Source: an uncultured Porphyromonadaceae bacterium
GTDB taxonomy: Bacteria; Bacteroidota; Bacteroidia; Bacteroidales; Muribaculaceae
Length of the DNA stretch: 7,933 nucleotides
Reading direction: 5' to 3'
Assembly (NCBI GenBank): GCA_947175225.1
Contig: CAMWLX010000145.1
Location: 1-7,933 of the forward strand
Position numbers and translations under genes: made by a program. The notes under the pieces were generated by a model. That model saw only the letters and a program-made list of their open reading frames with translations. It ran no database searches and was not told where the DNA came from. The first letter of the stretch is position 1. Every line of letters starts with the position of its first letter. Shown piece by piece: positions 1 through 6,472 of the stretch.

Positions 1-129
1 TTTTTATCCCTTGCCGTGTTGATGCGCCAGGATTGCTGTTTCGGCGCTTTTATTAGATAACTCCAACAATACAAATGGCCATGGATTCATGCTATGGCTC
101 GAATTTAGTACCACATTTCGGAACGAAAA
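1..129 (+). promoter_or_regulatory. Upstream leader of the SusC operon with an imperfect hairpin
   Basis: This is the non-coding stretch before the first gene. The bases just before the start are A-rich (gaacgaaaaATG), as is usual for Bacteroidota genes that do without a Shine-Dalgarno sequence. An imperfect inverted repeat lies at 77-84 and 92-99: GCCAT pairs with ATGGC, the arms extend to eight pairs including two G-U wobbles, and the loop is 7 nt. It could fold in the mRNA leader. I found no match to the Bacteroides promoter pattern (TTTG near -33, TAnnTTTG near -7), so the promoter is either divergent or lies upstream of the window. That this region is regulatory is inferred from position only. 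Confidence 0.3.
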
Positions 130-3100
130 ATGATGAAAAAATTTGTCCTCCTGACCCTTAGCCTGCTCATGGCTATCGGTGTTTATGCCGACGTCGTGGT
201 CACGGGTAACGTTACTTTAAAGGACGAGCCTGGTGAACCAGCTATCGGCGCCACGGTGATGATTAAGGGAAAACCCAAATCTACCGTACCCGTTGACTTG
301 GACGGTAACTTTAAGATTACTGTGCCTAACGAAAAAACTATTATCCAGGTTTCATATGTCGGTTGTAAGACTGCTGAAGTTAAGGCTTCTTCAACCCCTT
401 TGAAAATAGAACTTGTCTCTGATGCTCAGCAGCTTGGTGAAGTTGTTGTGACTGGTATGGGAACTGTCGACCGTCGCCTCTTTACCGGTTCTGCCACTAA
501 GATTGATGCCGATAAGACTAAATTGTCTGGTGTAGCCGACGTTTCCCGTTCTCTCGACGGTCGTGTTGCCGGTGTCCAGATGCAGAACGTGTCCGGCACT
601 TTCGGTACCGCTCCAAAAATTCGCGTCCGTGGTGCTACTTCGATCTATGGCACCAACAAGCCTCTTTGGGTGGTGGATGGCGTTATCCTCGAAGATAACG
701 TCGAACTCGACTCCGACGACCTTTCTTCCGGTAATGCTGAGACCCTTATCGCTTCTGCTATCGCCGGACTTAATGCCGACGACATCGAGTCGTTCCAAGT
801 CCTCAAGGATGGTTCTGCTACTTCTATCTATGGTGCGCGCGCTATGGCGGGTGTGATCGTCGTGACCACTAAGCAAGGTCGCTCAGGACACACCAACATC
901 AACTATACAGGTGAGTTAACTTATCGTCTGAAACCCAACTATCGCAACTTCAACATTGCTAACTCTCAGGAGCAGATGGGTATCTATAAGGAAATGGAAG
1001 AAAAGGGATGGCTCTCATTCGCTTCTCTCGCCAATTCCTCCAACTCAGGTGTCTACGGTACTATGTATAAGCTCATCAATACCTACGATCCCGAGTCTGG
1101 CAAGTTCGGACTCGCTAACACTGAGTCTGCTAAGAATGAATACCTCCGTCAGGCGGAATTCCGCAACACTGACTGGTTTGATCTTCTCTTCAACAACAAT
1201 GTGATGATGAACCACGCAGTCAGCATCTCCGGCGGTACCGACAAGGGTTCTTTCTATACTTCATTCTCATATATGGGTGATGATGGCTGGTATAAGTCTT
1301 CTAATGTGTCTCGCTACACTTTTAATGCGAATGCTTCCTACAATCTCTCTCGTACTCTTAAGGTGAAGATCCTTACTTCTGATAGCTACCGCCATCAGAA
1401 GGCCCCCGGAACTCTCTCTCAGGAACTTGATGTCGTTTCCGGCGCTGTCAACCGCTCATTCGATATCAACCCCTATTCCTACGCATTGAATACTGCGCGT
1501 ACTACCGACCCGAATGCTATTCAGACTCGTAACTACGCCGACTTCAATATCTTCAAAGAACTTGACAACAACTACATTGATCTTAATGTGACCGACCTCA
1601 AGTTCCAAGGTGAATTGACATGGAAGCCTATCACCGGCCTTACTCTTATGGCTCTTGGCAGCTTCCGTCGCAGTTCTTCGGCACAGAACCATTACATCAT
1701 GGATGATTCCAACCAGGCCATGGCTTATCGTGCCGGTGTAAATCCTGAAAACGCTACTATCCGCGCTTCCAACCCTTATCTTTACACCGACCCTGATGAT
1801 CCAAACTCTCTCCCGGTTTCTGTCCTTCCTAATGGCGGTGTGCTTAGCCACACTCTCTACGCAATGAATCAATGGGACTTCCGTGCTACTGCTACCTACA
1901 ACCGTGACTTCGCCGGTAAATACCGTGTGAATGCTATGGCTGGTATGGAAGCTTCTAAGATCGACCGTCTGACTGAGTCTTACGAAGGTTGGGGCATCTG
2001 CTATAAGAACGGTAATATCCCATTCACCGACTGGAAGCTCTTCAAGCAGCAGAATGAGGAGAACATGAACTATTATTCATACACTCCGACCACTTTCCGC
2101 AACATGGCGTATTTTGGAACTGCAAGCTTTATGTACGACAACCGTTACATCGTCAACGGTACTCTCCGTTATGAGGGTTCAAACAAGCTCGGCCGCTCTT
2201 CTCAGTCTCGTTGGCTCCCCACTTGGAATATCTCAGGCGCTTGGAATGCTGATTCTGAGGCTTGGTTTGCCAACCCGGTGCTCTCTACCGCAAGCCTTCG
2301 CTTGTCTTACTCTCTGACTGCCGACTCCGGTCTTGCTTCTGTTTCCAACGCTTCTGCAGTCTACTATCCTTCTCGCCCATGGCGTCAGGATACATTCGCC
2401 TATGAGCAGGCGCTCATCCTAAGCCAGCTCGCCAATGGCGAACTGACCTACGAGAAGAAGCATGAGTTCAACATTGGTGCTGACCTCGGTTTCCTCAACA
2501 ACCGCCTTAATCTGGTCTTTGACTGGTATACTCGTAATAACTTCGACCTTATCGGTCGTATCTACACTCAGGGTGTCGGCGGTGAAATCATGAAGTATGC
2601 AAATGTCGCTTCAATGGCTTCTCACGGTGTCGAGTTTACTTTGACTACTCACAACATCATGACCCAAAACTTCAACTGGACCACCGACTTCACGTTCTCT
2701 TACGCTAAGAATAAGATTACTGATCTTACTTCTCGTTCTCGCGTGATCGACCTCGTCCAGGGCACTGGTTTCGCAGTTGAGGGTTATCCTGTGCGTGCTA
2801 TATTCTCTATCCCGTTCGTTGGCTTGACTGAAGATGGTATTCCTCAGTTCATCAATGAAGAAGGTGAAGTGACTACTTCCAACATCAACATGCAGGAATG
2901 GGAAAAACTCGACCACCTCGTATATGAAGGTCCGGTTGACGCTCCTTACACCGGTGGCTTCGGCAACACCTTCAATTGGAAAAACTGGAGCGTAAACGTC
3001 TTTATGACTTACGCTTTCGGAAATAAGATCCGTCTCGATCCGGTCTTTGCAGCTGCTTACTCCGACCTTACTGCAATGCCTAAAGACTTCATGGATCGTT

Positions 3101-3456
3101 GGGTGGCTTCCGGCGACGAGAAATTCACTAATGTGCCTACGATCGCTTCGCTTCGTCAGTACCACAACGATAGTAATCTCTCGATTGCTTATAACGCCTA
3201 CAACTACTCTACGGCTCGTATTGCTAAGGGCGACTTCATTCGTATGAAGGAAATCTCTCTGCAGTATGAATTCCCTGAAAATTGGAACAAGGCTCTGCGA
3301 ATTGCAAGTGCTTCTCTCAAGTTTGCGGCTACTAATCCATTCCTGATCTATACCGACAAAAAGCTTAATGGTCAGGACCCTGAATTCTTCAATACCGGTG
3401 GTGTCGCTTCTCCTAACCCGAAGCAGTTTACTTTCACCGTTCGCGTAGGCTTCTAA
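130..3456 (+). CDS. SusC/RagA-family TonB-linked outer-membrane transporter
   Basis: This 1108-residue protein is a TonB-dependent outer-membrane barrel that imports large ligands together with a SusD lipoprotein, powered through TonB-ExbBD. Residues 1-20 form a Sec signal peptide with likely cleavage after VYA. Residues about 24-105 are a carboxypeptidase-D-regulatory-like domain ending in LGEVVVTG (102-109), the segment typical just before the plug in SusC proteins. The plug (about 113-250) shows the family hallmarks SLDGRVAGVQ (141-150), IRVRG (164-168), PLWVVDGV (178-185) and DIESFQVLKDGSATSIYGAR (218-237). The rest is beta-barrel and ends in FTFTVRVGF, with the C-terminal aromatic residue used for outer-membrane assembly. 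Length is normal for the family. There is no N-terminal secretin/TonB (STN) domain, so signalling to an ECF anti-sigma factor is not expected. The first of two adjacent ATG codons was chosen; the second (133) is equally possible. The family call is firm, but the substrate cannot be read from the sequence. Confidence 0.97.
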   Translation: MMKKFVLLTLSLLMAIGVYADVVVTGNVTLKDEPGEPAIGATVMIKGKPKSTVPVDLDGNFKITVPNEKTIIQVSYVGCKTAEVKASSTPLKIELVSDAQQLGEVVVTGMGTVDRRLFTGSATKIDADKTKLSGVADVSRSLDGRVAGVQMQNVSGTFGTAPKIRVRGATSIYGTNKPLWVVDGVILEDNVELDSDDLSSGNAETLIASAIAGLNADDIESFQVLKDGSATSIYGARAMAGVIVVTTKQGRSGHTNINYTGELTYRLKPNYRNFNIANSQEQMGIYKEMEEKGWLSFASLANSSNSGVYGTMYKLINTYDPESGKFGLANTESAKNEYLRQAEFRNTDWFDLLFNNNVMMNHAVSISGGTDKGSFYTSFSYMGDDGWYKSSNVSRYTFNANASYNLSRTLKVKILTSDSYRHQKAPGTLSQELDVVSGAVNRSFDINPYSYALNTARTTDPNAIQTRNYADFNIFKELDNNYIDLNVTDLKFQGELTWKPITGLTLMALGSFRRSSSAQNHYIMDDSNQAMAYRAGVNPENATIRASNPYLYTDPDDPNSLPVSVLPNGGVLSHTLYAMNQWDFRATATYNRDFAGKYRVNAMAGMEASKIDRLTESYEGWGICYKNGNIPFTDWKLFKQQNEENMNYYSYTPTTFRNMAYFGTASFMYDNRYIVNGTLRYEGSNKLGRSSQSRWLPTWNISGAWNADSEAWFANPVLSTASLRLSYSLTADSGLASVSNASAVYYPSRPWRQDTFAYEQALILSQLANGELTYEKKHEFNIGADLGFLNNRLNLVFDWYTRNNFDLIGRIYTQGVGGEIMKYANVASMASHGVEFTLTTHNIMTQNFNWTTDFTFSYAKNKITDLTSRSRVIDLVQGTGFAVEGYPVRAIFSIPFVGLTEDGIPQFINEEGEVTTSNINMQEWEKLDHLVYEGPVDAPYTGGFGNTFNWKNWSVNVFMTYAFGNKIRLDPVFAAAYSDLTAMPKDFMDRWVASGDEKFTNVPTIASLRQYHNDSNLSIAYNAYNYSTARIAKGDFIRMKEISLQYEFPENWNKALRIASASLKFAATNPFLIYTDKKLNGQDPEFFNTGGVASPNPKQFTFTVRVGF

Positions 3457-3460
3457 ATCA

Positions 3461-3488
3461 ACGTAAAACGTAAAACGTACAACGTAAA
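3461..3488 (+). repeat. Four-copy 7-bp tandem repeat (ACGTAAA) in the SusC-SusD spacer
   Basis: The heptamer ACGTAAA occurs at 3461-3467, 3468-3474 and 3482-3488, with a one-base variant (ACGTACA) at 3475-3481. A partial unit (AC) follows. The array fills most of the 35-nt spacer and ends 3 nt before the SusD start codon. It is non-coding on the + strand. It makes the SusD leader A-rich and unstructured, which favours initiation in Bacteroidota. Each unit contains the palindrome ACGT. Copy-number change by slippage would alter gene spacing but no reading frame. Whether it has any function is unknown. Confidence 0.9.
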
Positions 3489-3491
3489 ACA

Positions 3492-5210
3492 ATGAAAGCA
3501 AAAAAAATAATATATACTCTGGCTCTGGGTGCCGTTTTCGGTCTCTCTTCTTGTGGAAGTGATTTCCTCGGCACCCCGACCGACTCGCGTGTTGAACTTG
3601 ACTCCACTGAGAAACTCCGTATGCTTCTTGTCTCTTCATATCCGCAAAACAATTATGCTTGGCCTTGCGAGCTGATGTCCGACAATATGGAAGACAATAA
3701 TGCTCCCGATGATGACGGTCTCCGCTACAATCTTTCAGCCTACGACCGTGGAGATGATGAGATGTTCCGTTGGGAAGTCTGCGTCAGCAACACTTCAAGC
3801 GATAGCCCTTCTACAATTTGGGAAAGCCATTATAATGCTATTGCAGGTGCCAATGCTGTCTTGGAAGTGCTCGAAAAGTGGGAGAGTGATGGAAAGACTC
3901 TCGATTCTGCTCAGCGTGCTATCAAGGGAGAAGCTCTTTTGATTCGCAGCTATTGCCACTTCATGCTGGCTCAAGTGTTCTGCCATCCTTATCGTGGCGA
4001 TGCCGAGAATGCTGCTCTCCTTGGCATTCCTTACATCAAGAAGCCGGAGACCACCGTAAAGCCTAATTATAGCCGTGGCACACTCAAGGAGACATATGAT
4101 AATGTCCGTGCCGACCTCGAAGCCGGTCTTCCTCTGATCGACAATAGCATCTACGAGATCCCGAAATATCACTTCAATAAGACTGCTGCCGAAGCCTTTG
4201 CTTCCCGATTCTATCTTATCACTCGTGAATACGACAAATGCCTCGAGCATAGCAACAATGCTTTCGGTGGCGCAGATATTGATGTCTCTGCTTTCATGAA
4301 CACAATTTTCCAAAATCTTGGTAATTTCTATTACATTTCTGACTTTGGAAAATTTGCTCAGGGCTCTGATAAAGCACGCAATTTCATGCTTATCCCTACA
4401 TACTCAGTGGCATTCCGTCATTTCGCCGGCGGTACACGTTATGGCGTGATTCGCGACGCATTGAACTCCACTATTCATGGTTCGTCTCCTGCTTGGAGCC
4501 GTTTCCAATATCGTATGACTAATGGTAAGGGTTCTACTTTTGTTATGCACCCCTGTTTCAATGGTTCATGTGGCATCAACGGTAAGTCTGAATACGGCAA
4601 CTATTTTGCCGGTAACATTTCTGAGCAGTTTGAATACACTGATAAGATTGCCGGTATCGGTTATTGTCATGTCACTCGTTCTGAATTTAATGCTGAAGAG
4701 ACTCTCTTCAACCGCGCTGAGGCTAAACTTTTCCTCGGTGATATAAATGGTGCTGTGGCCGACCTTTCTATTTGGGAAAAGTCTCGTCGTGATTGTCCTG
4801 ATGCAGTTGGTAGTGAAGATTTGTTTGTTGATCTCACTGTCGATAATATCCGCCAATTCTATGTAGATCGCGATCCCGGATATGGTATTGCTAAGACTAT
4901 CAACATCGATCAGATCTGTCCTTCTCAATGGTCGCTTGCTCCCGGAGAAATGACTGCAGTGCTTCAGTGCATCCAGCATTTCCGTCGCATCGAGATGCTT
5001 CACACCGGTATGCGTTGGTTTGATATTAAGCGCCTCGGTCTTGAATTCGACCGTAAGATCGGAAAAGATGGTTTGGATCATCTCAGCATTTTCGACGAGC
5101 GTAAGGCTGTGCAGATTCCTGCTTCAATCGTTGCAGCAGGAATGCAGCAGAATCCTCGCCCTGCGGAGACTAAGCTTCTTCCTCCAAGCACTTATGTCCG
5201 CGTCAACTAA
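3492..5210 (+). CDS. SusD/RagB-family nutrient-binding outer-membrane lipoprotein
   Basis: This 572-residue protein is the expected substrate-binding lid of the SusC barrel encoded just upstream. A type II signal peptide ends in the lipobox LSSC with lipidated Cys21. GSDFLGTPTDS follows, a typical SusD N-terminus and compatible with surface export. The TPR-like helical core is visible in IWESHYNAIAGANAVLE (109-125), AIKGEALLIRSYCHFMLAQVF (about 143-163), the segment GTLKETYDNVRADLEAGLPL (196-215) and KTAAEAFASRFYLITREYDK (230-249). The C-terminal SusD/RagB motif is HFRRIEMLHTGMRWFDIKRL (496-515). Length is usual for the family. It begins 36 nt after the SusC stop and ends in tandem stop codons (TAA TAA, 5208-5213). 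An odd point is that the mature part carries about eleven cysteines besides Cys21, including a C-x4-C pair (355/360), whereas SusC has only about two in 1108 residues. The family is certain; the ligand is not. Confidence 0.96.
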   Translation: MKAKKIIYTLALGAVFGLSSCGSDFLGTPTDSRVELDSTEKLRMLLVSSYPQNNYAWPCELMSDNMEDNNAPDDDGLRYNLSAYDRGDDEMFRWEVCVSNTSSDSPSTIWESHYNAIAGANAVLEVLEKWESDGKTLDSAQRAIKGEALLIRSYCHFMLAQVFCHPYRGDAENAALLGIPYIKKPETTVKPNYSRGTLKETYDNVRADLEAGLPLIDNSIYEIPKYHFNKTAAEAFASRFYLITREYDKCLEHSNNAFGGADIDVSAFMNTIFQNLGNFYYISDFGKFAQGSDKARNFMLIPTYSVAFRHFAGGTRYGVIRDALNSTIHGSSPAWSRFQYRMTNGKGSTFVMHPCFNGSCGINGKSEYGNYFAGNISEQFEYTDKIAGIGYCHVTRSEFNAEETLFNRAEAKLFLGDINGAVADLSIWEKSRRDCPDAVGSEDLFVDLTVDNIRQFYVDRDPGYGIAKTINIDQICPSQWSLAPGEMTAVLQCIQHFRRIEMLHTGMRWFDIKRLGLEFDRKIGKDGLDHLSIFDERKAVQIPASIVAAGMQQNPRPAETKLLPPSTYVRVN

Positions 5211-5240
5211 TAATTGCCAATAATTTGACAAAAAGACAAA

Positions 5241-6413
5241 ATGACAACTATGAAATCTCTAAAATATATATTTGCCGCCATCGCTGCTCCTCTCCTCGTA
5301 GCTTGCTCCAGCGATGATCTCGGCCCCTCTATTTTCCCGGATGTCAACGACGAGCCTGATTCTGAATCTTACACTTATAAGTTCGACAAATGGCTCAACA
5401 AGAACTTCAGGGATATCTACAATGTCGATTTCAAGTATTTGATGGAAGATGTTGAGGCTGACATGGAGTATAATCTTGTCCCCGCCTCCTACGAAAATGC
5501 TCGCGACCTTGCTCTTTTGACTAAATATCTCTGGTATGATTCCTATAAAGAATTGGCCGGTGAAGACTTCATCAAGAGCTATGGTCCCCGTATCCTTCAC
5601 CTCGTGGGCTCTCCGGCCTACAATCCTAACTCAGGCACTGAGACTCTCGGTCTTGCTGAAGGTGGTCTGAAGGTGACTCTTTTCAAGGTCAATGAGATGG
5701 ATCTCGACGACATCAACATGCTCAATGAATACTATTTCCGCACGATGCATCATGAGTTCGGACACATCCTCCATCAGACAAAGTCTTACCCGACCGATTT
5801 CAATCTTCTCTCTACAGGTCGCTACGACGATAGCTCATGGCAGTCTAAACAACCCGGTTATGTAGCTTCTCTTGGTTTTATCACGCCCTATGCTTCTTCT
5901 CAGGCGCGTGAGGACTTCGCTGAGACCATTGCTAACTATCTTACCCGCACTCCTGAACAAATGGATCTTATCCTTTGGATGGCTAAGCAAGGGTGGACCA
6001 CTGGCAGTGACAAAGCTGAAGGAGAACTTGAAGATGAAAATGCAAACTATTACTGCTATTACTATAAAAGCCCTTCTAATCCTGATACCAATGTATATTT
6101 CTTATACTCTCAGGAACATTCCTATAAGAATTATCGTGTAGGTCTGGTAGGCGAGAAGGGTGAATACCTCACTACTGTTGAAGAAGTGGAAGCATATCTC
6201 AATAAAATGAAAGAAACTCGCGAGATATTCCCTGTTGAAGATAAGGATAGAGTAGATGGCTACGACGTTATTCGCCAAAAGCAATCTATCGCGCGCAATT
6301 GGTTTACCGACCAATGGAAGATTTCTTTCGATGACTTGCGCGACATCGTGCAGCGACGTCAATCCGGCTTTAGCATTGATGACCTCCGCTCTGAAGTCGA
6401 ATCTATTCAGTAA
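5241..6413 (+). CDS. Lipoprotein zinc metallopeptidase, Peptidase_Mx1-like
   Basis: This is a 390-residue putative zinc metallopeptidase, probably anchored on the cell surface. A type II signal peptide ends in LVAC (lipidated Cys22), followed by SSDD, a good Bacteroidota surface-export signal. The catalytic motif HEFGH lies at residues 171-175 (bases 5751-5765) in the context TMHHEFGHILHQ: His171 and His175 would bind zinc and Glu172 would act as the general base. A downstream acidic segment REDFAETIANYL (223-234) probably supplies the third ligand; Glu228 is my best guess. Overall layout and motif context fit the putative zinc-binding metallopeptidase family I know as Peptidase_Mx1, which often neighbours SusC/SusD genes. 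The C-terminal half (about 235-390) is charged, with a Tyr-rich patch near 270-275, and I recognise no extra domain there. An in-frame ATG at 5250 would give a shorter signal peptide (MKSLKY...); I kept 5241 for its A-rich upstream context. Proteolytic activity is inferred from the motif only. Confidence 0.87.
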   Translation: MTTMKSLKYIFAAIAAPLLVACSSDDLGPSIFPDVNDEPDSESYTYKFDKWLNKNFRDIYNVDFKYLMEDVEADMEYNLVPASYENARDLALLTKYLWYDSYKELAGEDFIKSYGPRILHLVGSPAYNPNSGTETLGLAEGGLKVTLFKVNEMDLDDINMLNEYYFRTMHHEFGHILHQTKSYPTDFNLLSTGRYDDSSWQSKQPGYVASLGFITPYASSQAREDFAETIANYLTRTPEQMDLILWMAKQGWTTGSDKAEGELEDENANYYCYYYKSPSNPDTNVYFLYSQEHSYKNYRVGLVGEKGEYLTTVEEVEAYLNKMKETREIFPVEDKDRVDGYDVIRQKQSIARNWFTDQWKISFDDLRDIVQRRQSGFSIDDLRSEVESIQ

Positions 6414-6431
6414 CTCTCTGATGAACTTGTT

Positions 6432-6467
6432 GGGACGCACGCCTTGTGCGTCCTCCCCAAAAAAAAA
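6432..6467 (+). other. Intergenic hairpin followed by an A9 tract
   Basis: GGACGCAC (6433-6440) and GTGCGTCC (6446-6453) form a perfect 8-bp GC-rich stem with a 5-nt loop (GCCTT), extendable by one G-U pair (6432/6454). CTCCCC-type sequence and nine consecutive A residues (6459-6467) follow, ending 5 nt before the DUF4302 start codon. On the + strand it has no U-tract, so it is not an intrinsic terminator. It could be a REP-like palindrome, an RNA-processing or stability element that sets relative levels of the last gene, or have no role. The structure is seen directly; the function is unknown. Confidence 0.75.
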
Positions 6468-6472
6468 TATAT

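Noticed and set aside
24..54. Weak terminator-like structure in the leader (GCGCC 24-28 with GGCGC 43-47, then TTTTATTAG), possibly ending an upstream gene
   Set aside because: Only five base pairs with a 14-nt loop, and no upstream gene is visible to support it.
1..129. Invertible (phase-variable) promoter as found upstream of some Bacteroidales surface loci
   Set aside because: No pair of longer inverted repeats flanking a promoter-sized segment and no recombinase gene can be seen within the window.
391..876. A 161-codon minus-strand frame, and similar ones at 1456-1872, 3795-4313, 4566-5081 and 6512-7006
   Set aside because: All lie inside confident + strand genes and have low-complexity, His/Val/Thr-rich translations typical of antisense shadows.
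3461..3490. Short regular repeats considered as a CRISPR array or an iteron-type origin
   Set aside because: The units are 7 bp, directly adjacent with no spacers, and sit within an operon; no cas, rep or integrase genes are present.
2611..3639. A 342-codon open frame on the minus strand across the end of the SusC gene, the repeat spacer and the start of the SusD gene
   Set aside because: It is antisense to two well-supported genes, has no signal peptide or recognisable domain, and its open frame follows from the codon use of the sense genes and the stop-free heptamer repeat.
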